Positions 8,303-17,292 of a stretch of 64,000 bases of DNA are shown here, one piece after another. This stretch comes from Bacillus proteolyticus (GTDB taxonomy: Bacteria > Bacillota > Bacilli > Bacillales > Bacillaceae_G), in NCBI RefSeq assembly GCF_001884065.1, contig NZ_MACH01000127.1, positions 62,001 to 126,000 on the forward strand. Reading direction: 5' to 3'. The position numbers and the translations under genes are program-made. The stretch's first letter is position 1. The number at the start of each line of letters is the position of its first letter. The notes under the pieces are model-generated. The model made no database searches. It was not told the DNA's origin and was given only the letters and a program-made list of their open reading frames with translations.

Positions 8303-8893
8303 AAATTCTTTTCTTTCATATAGCTTCATCGAAACAAAGACGGATACTATTAACATGAAAATTGAACTAACAAACAACAAGCTGTTATACAGTTGAATCT
8401 GTTCCATGTTGATTTGAAAGAATGTCTCCAAAATAACAATCGGCGCTATGCATATGAATATCGTAATAAAAACAGTTTTTTTATACCCTAGCCAAAACGA
8501 TATCGGTAAAACAAAGCTTAAATATAATAAAATAAAACTAATACTAGCAATCAATGTCGTTTCAATAAATTCAAATACATTCGCCCCATTCTTCATTCCA
8601 ATCGTGAAACAACCAATCGCTACGCTTATGAAAAGAATGATAATTGCTACTATATATTTCGCAAACACAATTTGTTTTCGAAATATTGGCAAACTATTAA
8701 CTATTACTTCACTCTCATTTTTACTATCCACTTCAAATGTTTTTACGGTTGCCCCAACTGTAATGATTACTGACATAATTATGAACAAATTTTCCGTATC
8801 TGTTAAGGCCATATAAAAGAAAACCGGATACAGTATGTACCAAATTAAAAATTTCCATTGAACGATGAAATCTTTTAAAATTAGTTGTTTCAA
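8300..8893 (-). CDS. ABC-2-type membrane subunit, paralogue 4
   Basis: A 197-residue protein with six hydrophobic helices. It shares with the next three genes the N-terminal K-Q-L-I-L-K-D motif and the segment ESEVIVNSLPIFRKQIVFAKYI. The start is inferred to be TTG at 8893, 6 bases after GGGGAGG, because this aligns with the starts of the paralogues. It is the last gene of a GntR-ATPase-permease operon. The substrate is unknown; related Bacillus clusters respond to cell-envelope antibiotics. Confidence 0.78.
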   Translation of the reverse strand: MKQLILKDFIVQWKFLIWYILYPVFFYMALTDTENLFIIMSVIITVGATVKTFEVDSKNESEVIVNSLPIFRKQIVFAKYIVAIIILFISVAIGCFTIGMKNGANVFEFIETTLIASISFILLYLSFVLPISFWLGYKKTVFITIFICIAPIVILETFFQINMEQIQLYNSLLFVSSIFMLIVSVFVSMKLYERKEF

Positions 8894-8906
8894 AGCTATC
8901 CTCCCC

Positions 8907-9530
8907 TTACAAATCACGCTCACTATACAAATTAATTGAGAGTAACATAGACATGATATATAAGAGAAGCAGCCCTGCTATAAAACAAACATTTACGACT
9001 AGACTTGTGCTCCAAGCATTCTCTATATCTAACCATATGCTACTTACAATCACTCCACTTAATCCCCCAATTATGATTCCAATAAGAAAAGCGACCTGTT
9101 TCGTACTGCTATATCCCACCGAAAATTCAATCGGAAGTACAATCACGCTATAAACAACACCACCTGTTATTCCTCCCAGAATCGCTCCCCACAACATAAA
9201 TCCAGTTATATGTTCATTTTGTAACTGGATTAAACCAACTACAAGTGAGAAGATGCCACCTAAAGCAACTAAAATGCTGACAAATATATATTTTGCTATG
9301 ACAATTTCTTTACGCTCAAATGGTAAACTATTTACTATCATTTCACTTTTATTTCTAGCCTCATAATTCGTCGACCATATCGTTCCAAGGATGGGTATAG
9401 ATATACTAAGCGTCATAAGGAAGTTGTCGCTACCAAAATCAACAATTACAAGGAACAGCAAGCATATGAATCCCACAACCCCTAACTTTCTTTGCAACAT
9501 CATATCTTTTAAGACTAGTTGCTTGATCAT
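8907..9530 (-). CDS. ABC-2-type membrane subunit, paralogue 3
   Basis: A 207-residue six-helix membrane protein starting MIKQLVLKDMMLQRK, with the family segment KSEMIVNSLPFERKEIVIAKYI near residue 70. AGGAGGTG is 6 bases before ATG 9530. It has no ATP-binding motif and would rely on the ATPase encoded upstream in the operon. Confidence 0.8.
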   Translation of the reverse strand: MIKQLVLKDMMLQRKLGVVGFICLLFLVIVDFGSDNFLMTLSISIPILGTIWSTNYEARNKSEMIVNSLPFERKEIVIAKYIFVSILVALGGIFSLVVGLIQLQNEHITGFMLWGAILGGITGGVVYSVIVLPIEFSVGYSSTKQVAFLIGIIIGGLSGVIVSSIWLDIENAWSTSLVVNVCFIAGLLLLYIMSMLLSINLYSERDL

Positions 9531-9562
9531 GTATTACACCTCCTAATATGAAAGCGTCCCTT

Positions 9563-10195
9563 CTATAACTCTGCCTCCTGAAACATTTTCATTGAGAGTA
9601 ACATTGATATGACTATACTTACTAACACTCCGATACTAAGAGCACCCATTGCTAGTGTAGCATCTTCAGATTGAAGTACTTTTAGCATGATTATTTTATC
9701 ACCAAAAATATTGCACATAAGACCAATCGTACCCATTAAAGGAAAAATCATAATCACATTCAAGACAGTAATAGCTTTATATCCTCCAATGTAATTAGTA
9801 GGTATCGTTACTACACAATAAATCAAAGTTGCTACTATTGCTGAAAAGATTGCATATCCAGGCATAACTATATCTCTGTTCAATAGAATATTTCCTAATA
9901 TTACGACTATAAAAGTTGTACTCAAACCAGCCATAATAAATAATGCGCTTGAAATATATTTAGCTATAACTATCTCTGTTCTCGTTATAGGCAAACTCAC
10001 TAATACTTTTTCTGTTTTACTTTTCTCGTCATAATAAAAAGAAATATATATAATCGTACTACATGTTATAAATAATCCTATTGCAATTCCCATTGGTTGG
10101 ACGGGATTCCTAAAAACAGAGAAAATAGGTATTAAAAAATATAAAAGAAACATCTTCTTCTGTATGAAAAACTCCTTCAAAATCAACCGTTGCAT
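9563..10195 (-). CDS. ABC-2-type membrane subunit, paralogue 2
   Basis: A 210-residue six-helix membrane protein starting MQRLILKEFFIQKK and carrying KTEKVLVSLPITRTEIVIAKYI near residue 60. GAGGAG is 7 bases before ATG 10195. It is the second of four tandem copies. Confidence 0.8.
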   Translation of the reverse strand: MQRLILKEFFIQKKMFLLYFLIPIFSVFRNPVQPMGIAIGLFITCSTIIYISFYYDEKSKTEKVLVSLPITRTEIVIAKYISSALFIMAGLSTTFIVVILGNILLNRDIVMPGYAIFSAIVATLIYCVVTIPTNYIGGYKAITVLNVIMIFPLMGTIGLMCNIFGDKIIMLKVLQSEDATLAMGALSIGVLVSIVISMLLSMKMFQEAEL

Positions 10196-10209
10196 CTGAA
10201 TTCTCCTCT

Positions 10210-10878
10210 CTACAAATCACGCGTTTCATAAATTTTAATTGTAAGAAGCATAGAAGCAATGTAAATACTAACTAATGTAATGAATCCAACTATAAATACA
10301 CCAGTATGCATAGGATTCATTATCCACTCAATGAATGAGGGTGCTGTTTCATTCAGCCCCTCACTAATAAACATCCAAAGAATTACACCCACTCCCATTG
10401 ATGCTGCTGATACTATACTTCTTACTACCTTCGATTTTGTACCGTAATAACTAGGGAAAAGTATCACAACAAAAAATACGGCGTAAACAGCTCCATTTAT
10501 TACTTCATACCATGGAATTTCAATGTATAGATTAGGATGGTATGCACCGATATCACCAATAACCACAATGCCTCTTATAAGAAAAACAACTAACATCGTA
10601 GAGAGTATGCCGCCTACTATGAATATTGCACAGGAAATATATCTAGCAATAATGATATCCTTTCGACTTACCGGTAAACTATTTATAACAATGTCACTTT
10701 TATTTCTTTCATCCATAAAGATTAGCGTCATAACAGAAGAAAGTGTTATAAATAAACAACTCATCGAAAATAACAATTCACCACCTGGATCTAACATAAA
10801 TAACACAAGGGGGAGAACAAGATTCACTAACCAAGTTACCCGAAAAAAGAACAAATCTTTATAGATGAGCTGACGCAT
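10210..10878 (-). CDS. ABC-2-type membrane subunit, paralogue 1
   Basis: A 222-residue six-helix membrane protein starting MRQLIYKDLFFFRVTW, with KSDIVINSLPVSRKDIIIARYI near residue 65. ATG 10878 follows GGGAGAGG and overlaps the end of the ATPase gene by 20 bases, implying translational coupling with that ATPase. Confidence 0.8.
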   Translation of the reverse strand: MRQLIYKDLFFFRVTWLVNLVLPLVLFMLDPGGELLFSMSCLFITLSSVMTLIFMDERNKSDIVINSLPVSRKDIIIARYISCAIFIVGGILSTMLVVFLIRGIVVIGDIGAYHPNLYIEIPWYEVINGAVYAVFFVVILFPSYYGTKSKVVRSIVSAASMGVGVILWMFISEGLNETAPSFIEWIMNPMHTGVFIVGFITLVSIYIASMLLTIKIYETRDL

Positions 10879-11731
10879 AAGCACCTCTCCCTTTCGCAGT
10901 GTAAACGATGATATCGTCTAATGTAGGCTTTTCTATTACAACCTCATTTCCAAACCAATCGATAATTGCTTGTTTATCCTTCGCTAAACCTTCGAAACCA
11001 AACTTATTTTTTCGTAATCCAACAAACAGCTCTTTTCCTTCTCGATCTAATAAATCATTACTTCCCTTTACGATTACGTAGTTCTCCATTAATTCATCTT
11101 TTTCACCAGTAAATATAATTTCTCCATCGTTGATGAACGTAATATAATCTGCGATGCGCACTAAATCTGTTGTAATATGCGTTGAGAATAATACAGATAC
11201 TTCATCTTCCATGACAATTTCTTGCAACATATCAAGTAATTCACTTCGGACAACTGGATCTAATCCTGCTGTCGGTTCATCCATAATGATAAACTCTGCG
11301 TGGTGCGAAAGTGCGATGGCAATCGCAAATTTCATTTTCATCCCTTTTGATAGTTCTTTAATTTTTTTATACTTTGGAACTTGTAATCTCTGCATATATG
11401 ATTGATATTGATTTTCGTCCCACTTTTTATATAACGGTGCAATAATACGCTTCATTTGTTCACACGTTAAATCTTCGTAATAATGATTTTCATCATATAC
11501 AAAACCGATATTTTGTTTTATTTCCTTTTCGGCTTTCTTATTGTCTTTGCCAAAAATTTTTATATCGCCACTATCTTTTCTAATTAAATTCATAATCATT
11601 TTGATCGTCGTACTTTTCCCCGCTCCATTCGGTCCAACAAATCCCATAATATATCCACGTGGCAATGTAAAACTTATATTTTTCACTGAGAAGTCTTGAT
11701 AAGTTTTACAAACATCTTTCAGCTCTAACAT
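10859..11731 (-). CDS. ABC transporter ATP-binding protein
   Basis: A 290-residue ATPase with Walker A GPNGAGKST (about residues 33-41), the Q-loop region, the signature variant LSKGMKMK, Walker B FIIMDEPTAGLDP and an H-loop STHIT. The degenerate signature and the C-terminal extension after about residue 215 are usual for the YtrB/BcrA-like group of ABC-2 exporters. It starts 3 bases after the GntR gene and energises some or all of the four permease paralogues that follow. Confidence 0.9.
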   Translation of the reverse strand: MLELKDVCKTYQDFSVKNISFTLPRGYIMGFVGPNGAGKSTTIKMIMNLIRKDSGDIKIFGKDNKKAEKEIKQNIGFVYDENHYYEDLTCEQMKRIIAPLYKKWDENQYQSYMQRLQVPKYKKIKELSKGMKMKFAIAIALSHHAEFIIMDEPTAGLDPVVRSELLDMLQEIVMEDEVSVLFSTHITTDLVRIADYITFINDGEIIFTGEKDELMENYVIVKGSNDLLDREGKELFVGLRKNKFGFEGLAKDKQAIIDWFGNEVVIEKPTLDDIIVYTAKGRGAYASAHL

Positions 11732-11734
11732 CTC

Positions 11735-12109
11735 TTATTCCCCCTTGTATAAATACGCAATCATCTGTTGTAAATCTTCAAGTGAAAGCTGCAACACTTT
11801 ACTTTCATTCACAATCTCTTCCGCTTTACTTTCCAATAGATGTAGCCGCTGTTCTTTTAATAGTTCATTACTTTTACGTGAAACATAAGTCCCCTTGCCA
11901 GCAACAGTTTCTATATATCCTTCTTTTTCAAGCTCCTCGTACGCACGCTTCGTTGTAATTACACTAATTTGTAATTCTTTCGCTAAGCTACGAATAGACG
12001 GTAACTGATCTCCACCCTTTAAACCACCATTTAAAATAAGCTGGCTTAATTGTTTCCTTATTTGCACATAAATAGGGTCTTGGGAAGAATTCGAAATAAT
12101 AATATTCAT
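11735..12109 (-). CDS. GntR-family (YtrA-type) regulator
   Basis: A 124-residue protein with a winged helix (PIYVQIRKQLSQLILNGGLKGGDQLPSIRSLAKELQISVITTKRAYEELEKEGYIE) and only a short C-terminal helix, the YtrA subfamily layout. YtrA repressors sit at the head of ABC-exporter operons and bind long inverted repeats, as here: a 45-base palindrome lies 12 bases upstream of the start. Probable autorepressor of the five transport genes, relieved by an envelope-active compound. Confidence 0.9.
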   Translation of the reverse strand: MNIIISNSSQDPIYVQIRKQLSQLILNGGLKGGDQLPSIRSLAKELQISVITTKRAYEELEKEGYIETVAGKGTYVSRKSNELLKEQRLHLLESKAEEIVNESKVLQLSLEDLQQMIAYLYKGE

Positions 12110-12120
12110 GTTTTCCTCCA

Positions 12121-12165
12121 GTGTGTATATACTGTATATACCTTATATATACAGTATATACACAC
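12121..12165. promoter_or_regulatory. Long perfect palindrome, GntR operator
   Basis: Two 20-base arms, 12121-12140 and 12146-12165, are exact inverted copies around CCTTA; the arm contains GTATATACTGTATATA. Its TATA-like sequences probably also form the -10 region of the operon, so the repressor would sit on the promoter. Confidence 0.85.
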
Positions 12166-12187
12166 CATCCTATTTTTGGCAAGAAAA

Positions 12188-12217
12188 AAAGACCAACATT
12201 TTCCTGTTGGTCTTTCG
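12188..12217. terminator. Terminator of the two-helix protein gene
   Basis: GACCAACA and TGTTGGTC around a 6-base loop, with A and T tracts at the two sides. Confidence 0.75.
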
Positions 12218-12225
12218 TATATGTA

Positions 12226-12417
12226 TCACTTTTCAAAGCGATCTAACATTTCGTCTCTCATTCCGAAACTAACAACCGCAATTCCTACATACATAAATAG
12301 AAGGAATGCCGGATGAACTGTATTGTACCAGCTACTATCAACAATTAAATAAATTGTTAACGCCACAACAAGAACAAAAGCTAAAATAAACATATAAAAG
12401 TGTCTTGTACTACCCAT
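12226..12417 (-). CDS. Small two-helix membrane protein
   Basis: A 63-residue protein starting MGSTRHFYMFILAFVLVV, with two hydrophobic helices and the acidic tail MRDEMLDRFEK. GAGAGGAG precedes ATG 12417 by 6 bases, favouring it over an upstream in-frame ATG at 12450. No family recognised. Confidence 0.65.
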   Translation of the reverse strand: MGSTRHFYMFILAFVLVVALTIYLIVDSSWYNTVHPAFLLFMYVGIAVVSFGMRDEMLDRFEK

Positions 12418-12487
12418 GATAAACTCCTCTCTGCTCTCTTCACCATTCAACAGTATATTTTATCGAATAATTCGATATGACTCAAGG

Positions 12488-12712
12488 TTAACTTTCTGTT
12501 ATGTAATCAAGTTCCACCTTTACAATGTCCTCACATGCTATTGAAATGATCGTTCCCTGTTTATCAATCGCTGTTACTTCTCTATTGTCCATTACACGAT
12601 GAGCTACTCTTTCTAGCACTTTCCCTTGGTCTCGGTAACAAAATTCTTTTATATCTTTAATTGTTTCTCCATTTTCTAAATGGTATACCATTCTATAACA
12701 TCGATATCCCAC
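12488..12712 (-). CDS. Small soluble protein of unknown function
   Basis: A 74-residue protein with a GTG start, the GGGGGTG ribosome site lying at about 7 bases. The sequence MGYRCYRMVYHLENGETI with alternating hydrophobic residues suggests a small beta fold. It has no membrane segment. Not recognised. Confidence 0.6.
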   Translation of the reverse strand: MGYRCYRMVYHLENGETIKDIKEFCYRDQGKVLERVAHRVMDNREVTAIDKQGTIISIACEDIVKVELDYITES

Positions 12713-12930
12713 ACTTTCACCCCCGTATTGCTCGTTTTTTCACATATACATAAAAATGAGTAATTTTTGCCTCATCACATCTTCTTAATTTCAATAAAAT
12801 TCTAACAAAAATAAATACTTTTATCAAACCGACTTTTTCAACAAAATCATCTATAAAACTGCTTCTTTACAGCAATATGAAACAAAAAATAATAATTTTT
12901 AACACTTTTTTCATCCTACCTGCACAAAAA

Positions 12931-12957
12931 AAAGAACCCGCATATAGCGAGTTCTTT
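12931..12957 (-). terminator. Terminator of the glycine cleavage operon
   Basis: AAAGAAC-CGC and GCG-GTTCTTT around ATATA, with T/A tracts on both sides. The stretch 12713-12930 before it is AT-rich and shows no gene. Confidence 0.75.
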
Positions 12958-12967
12958 TTTATTCGAA

Positions 12968-14443
12968 TCAAACTTGTACAGGAGCTAGCTTTTCATAACG
13001 TAAAACAGGTTTACGTGCAGCCAATGTTTCATCCAAACGTTTAATTACCGTTGTATGTGGCGCTTCTTGTACAACTTCTGGATTTTCTTCTACTTCTTTA
13101 GCGATTTGAATCATCTTATCAATGAAACCGTCTAATGTTTCTTTTGATTCTGTTTCTGTCGGCTCAATCATAATACATTCTTCCACATTTAATGGGAAGT
13201 AAATTGTTGGTGGATGGTAACCGAAATCAAGCAGACGTTTTGCAATATCTAATGTACGTACACCAAGTTTCTTTTGACGACGACCTGATAATACAAATTC
13301 ATGCTTACAATGTCTATCGAACGGAAGATCATAGAATGGAGCTAATCTTCTCATCATATAGTTCGCATTTAATACAGCATATTCCGTTACTGCACGCAAG
13401 CCATCTGGACCCATAGAACGAATGTATGTGTATGCACGAACGTTAATTCCGAAGTTACCATAGAATGGTTTCACACGTCCAATTGCTTCTGGACGATCGT
13501 AGTTGAAGTGGTAACCATTTTCCGTTTTTTCTAAAATTGGTTTTGGTAAGTACGGAATTAAATCAGCTTTCACACCTACTGGACCAGAACCTGGGCCACC
13601 GCCACCATGCGGACCTGTAAATGTTTTATGAAGGTTTAAATGCACAACGTCAAATCCCATATCTCCTGGGCGTGCTTGACTTAATACCGCATTTAAGTTT
13701 GCACCATCATAGTATAATTTACCGCCTGCGTTATGGACGATTTCTGCCATTTCTAAAATATTTTCTTCGAATAGGCCTAATGTATTTGGATTTGTTAACA
13801 TAAGTGCTGCTGTTTCTTCATTTACAACACGTTTTAAATCATCTAAGTCAACAAGACCATGTTCATTTGATTTTACTGTAATTGTTTCAAAACCAGCTAC
13901 AGTTGCAGATGCTGGATTTGTTCCATGAGCAGAGTCAGGAACAATTACTTTCGTACGGTTAAAGTCACCATTTGCTTCATGATATGCACGGATTAACATT
14001 AAACCCGTCCATTCACCATGTGCACCAGCTGCTGGTTGTAATGTAACAGTATCCATACCTGTAATTTCAATTAAATGTTCTTGTAAATCGTACATTAATT
14101 CCATTGCACCTTGCACTGTTTTTTCATCTTGAAGTGGATGAATATTTGCAAAGCCTGCGAAACGAGCTACATTTTCATTGATTTTCGGATTATATTTCAT
14201 CGTACAAGATCCAAGTGGGTAGAATCCAGAATCAACACCGTGGTTACGGTTTGAAAGCGCTGTGTAATGGCGCATAATATCAAGTTCAGATACTTCTGGA
14301 AGCTCTGCATCTTCAACGCGAATATAATCGCTCTCAAATACATCTTCTAATTTAACTTCTTCTACATCTAATTTGGGTAAGCTATATCCTACGCGTCCTT
14401 CTTTAGTCACTTCAAAAATAAGTGCTTGGTCTTGATTCTTCAT
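12968..14443 (-). CDS. gcvPB: Glycine dehydrogenase (decarboxylating) subunit 2
   Basis: A 491-residue P-protein subunit. It binds pyridoxal phosphate at the lysine in [21 protein letters not shown] and with GcvPA decarboxylates glycine, passing the aminomethyl group to lipoylated GcvH. ATG 14443 overlaps the gcvPA stop by 4 bases (ATGA) and follows GGGGG. It is the last gene of gcvT-gcvPA-gcvPB. GcvH is not in the window, but lipM, which loads it, is nearby. Confidence 0.97.
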
Positions 14444-15783
14444 TGGATAGCCCCCATTTCATTTACAAGTGTGTCAATTTCCTCTTTTGTACGAAGCTCT
14501 GTTACTGCTACAAGCATATGATTTTCATGCTCTTTATAATCACGGCCTAGATCGTAACCACCGATAATATTCTTTTGTAATAATACATCATTTACTTCTT
14601 TAACTGGACGTTTGCAATCTACAACGAACTCATTGAAGAATGGACCAGCGAACGTTACAGAGAAGCCTTTCGCTTCGAATTGACGTTTTGCATATTGTGC
14701 TTTAGAAATGTTTTGACGTGCCATTTCTTTCACACCTTGTTTTCCAAGCGCAGTCATTGCAACTGATGCTGCTAATGCATTTAACGCTTGGTTTGAACAA
14801 ATGTTAGACGTCGCTTTATCACGGCGAATATGCTGTTCACGTGCTTGTAACGTTAATACAAACCCACGTTTACCATCTGAATCTACAGTTTGTCCAACAA
14901 GACGTCCTGGAATTTTACGCATAAATGCTTTCGTTGTTGCAAAGTAACCACAGTGTGGTCCACCAAACTGCGTTGGAATACCAAATGGTTGTGCATCACC
15001 GATTACAATATCAGCACCAAATTTTCCTGGTGGTGTTAATGCGCCTAATGATAATGGATTTGAAGAAACGATAAATAATGATTTTTGTTGATGAACGATT
15101 TTTTCAATATCAGCTAATTTTTCAACTTGTCCGAAGAAGTTTGGATATTGAACGATTACACAAGCAACTGTATCATCTACTTCACTTTGTAATACGTCTA
15201 AATCAGTTACACCATCTTTATGATTAATTTCAACAACTTCAAGATGTTGACCTTTTGCATACGTTTCAAGTACTGCTCTTGATTCTGGATGAACTGCGCT
15301 AGATACAAGAATTTTCTTTTTACGAGTATGGCCAGCTGCTAGCATTGCCGCTTCAGCTAAAGCTGTACCTCCGTCGTACATAGAAGAGTTTGCTACATCC
15401 ATTCCTGTTAATTCACAAATCATTGTTTGGAATTCAAAGATTGCTTGTAATTCCCCTTGTGAAATTTCTGGTTGGTATGGCGTGTAAGCTGTATAAAATT
15501 CTGAGCGAGAGATAACGTGATCTACAATTACTGGAGCGTAATGATCATATACGCCTGCTCCTAAGAAAGAAGCGTACTCTTTTAAGTTAGCATTTTTACT
15601 AGCCATTTGAGTTAACTCTTTTAAAAGCTCTGGCTCTGATTTTGCTTCTTTAATTTTTAAATCCCCTTTAAAACGAACACTCTCTGGAATATCAGAGAAT
15701 AACTCATCGATCGTTTGAACGCCGATCGTTTGTAACATTTCTTTTTTGTCTTCTTCTGTCATTGGAAGATAACGATGCAACAT
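14440..15783 (-). CDS. gcvPA: Glycine dehydrogenase (decarboxylating) subunit 1
   Basis: A 447-residue P-protein subunit starting [17 protein letters not shown], with the family segments [21 protein letters not shown] and [20 protein letters not shown]. It has the aminotransferase-like fold but not the cofactor lysine, which lies in GcvPB, so the two halves assemble into the active enzyme. Gram-positive bacteria usually have this split form. It sits 20 bases after gcvT. Confidence 0.97.
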
Positions 15784-15803
15784 GAAATCTACCCCTCTCC
15801 CCG

Positions 15804-16904
15804 TTACTTTGAACGTTTATAAAATGGTGTTGGAACAACTACTGCTTTGACGCGTTTATTACGAATTTCAATTTCTACTTCTGTATCAACTGCTGCGTAT
15901 TTTACATCAATTAGTGCTAAACCAATGCTTTTCTTTAACGTTGGAGATTGTGTACCACTCGTTACTTCCCCGATTTTTTCTTCTCCAATAAATACAGGGT
16001 AATGCGTACGAGGAATTCCACGTTCGATTACTTCGATGCCGACTAACTTACGAGGCGCACCGTTTTCTTTTTGCTCTTTTAACGTTTCTTTTCCAAAGAA
16101 GTCTGCTTCTTTATTTGGTTTTACCGCAAAGCCAATTCCAGCTTCAATCGGTGTAATATCTTTTGATAATTCTTGACCATAAAGTGGTAATGTTGCTTCG
16201 AAGCGAAGTGTATCACGAGCACCTAAACCACATGCTTTTAAGCCTTCTTCTGCTCCAACTTCAAGAAGTTTCTCCCAAAGCTTTGCAGCATCTTCACTCT
16301 TACAGTAAATTTCAAATCCATCTTCACCTGTGTAACCTGTACGAGATACAAGTGCTGGAATTCCATCTACAAGAATATCGTTTTTAAATTTAAAGAACTT
16401 AATTTCTTTCAAATCTTCTGACACAACTTTTTGTAAAATGCCTTCTGCTTTTGGTCCTTGAATTGCAAGCTGTGCAACTTCACTAGAAACATTGACTACT
16501 GTCGCATCGCCAATTACATGGCTAGCTAACCATTCGTAATCTTTCTCGATATTTGATGCATTGATTACTAATAAATAGTCTTCTTCACCACGTTTGTAGA
16601 TTAATAAATCATCTACTGTACCACCATTTTCGTAGCACATAGCTGTATATTGTGCGCCTCCTACCTTTAAGGTAGAAACGTCATTTGTAACAACACGTTG
16701 TAAAAATGCTAAACTATCTACACCCTTTACCTCAACTTCTCCCATATGAGACACATCGAACAAACCTGCCGCTGTACGTACAGCTTCGTGTTCTTCTTTA
16801 ATGCTTGAAAATTGAACTGGTAATTCCCAGCCACCAAAGTCGATTGTTTTCCCACCATACTTCGCGTATACATCAAATAACGGTGTACGTTGTAATGTAA
16901 TCAT
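15804..16904 (-). CDS. gcvT: Aminomethyltransferase (T-protein) GcvT
   Basis: A 366-residue folate-dependent T-protein that releases ammonia and forms methylenetetrahydrofolate from aminomethyl-GcvH. Visible are [55 protein letters not shown] and GLGARDTLR, all conserved in the family. AAGGGGGAAAG precedes ATG 16904. It is the first gene of the operon; the tandem glycine aptamer known from B. subtilis is not evident upstream. Confidence 0.96.
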   Translation of the reverse strand: MITLQRTPLFDVYAKYGGKTIDFGGWELPVQFSSIKEEHEAVRTAAGLFDVSHMGEVEVKGVDSLAFLQRVVTNDVSTLKVGGAQYTAMCYENGGTVDDLLIYKRGEEDYLLVINASNIEKDYEWLASHVIGDATVVNVSSEVAQLAIQGPKAEGILQKVVSEDLKEIKFFKFKNDILVDGIPALVSRTGYTGEDGFEIYCKSEDAAKLWEKLLEVGAEEGLKACGLGARDTLRFEATLPLYGQELSKDITPIEAGIGFAVKPNKEADFFGKETLKEQKENGAPRKLVGIEVIERGIPRTHYPVFIGEEKIGEVTSGTQSPTLKKSIGLALIDVKYAAVDTEVEIEIRNKRVKAVVVPTPFYKRSK

Positions 16905-17292
16905 GCTCTTTCCCCCTTATGCTCTGACAAATCAATAAAAGTTGCTTTCCATATCTAAACATTTTCATTCTGAAAAGATAGGATATACGGAATCTCATCA
17001 TTTTTTTTATGAAAGCGTAAATAAAAAGTTACTTTCTTGGATAAAATACGAAAGATTCCACACATTTCACACCATTATCCTAACATCATTCGCTATATTT
17101 CATCAATATTCTAGCATAAAAAATAATTTAGAATTTTTTATTCTTATTCTTATTAAATAGAACTTTTGAGATTTATCCCTTTATCACTGCTTATTCTTTA
17201 ACTTTTAGTAATTGTGATAATGCCTTATAACAAGGCTTATAATAAATATTTTTTAATAATAACTTTAGTTTATAAAAGGTGGGAGCGTCTGA
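16905..17292. other. Divergent intergenic region between gcvT and yqhH
   Basis: 388 bases without a gene. It must hold promoters for both directions: TATAAT at 17238-17243 lies 50 bases before yqhH, next to a small hairpin GCCTT-ATAAC-AAGGC. No CCGAAGG-type glycine aptamer core is seen on either strand. Confidence 0.5.
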
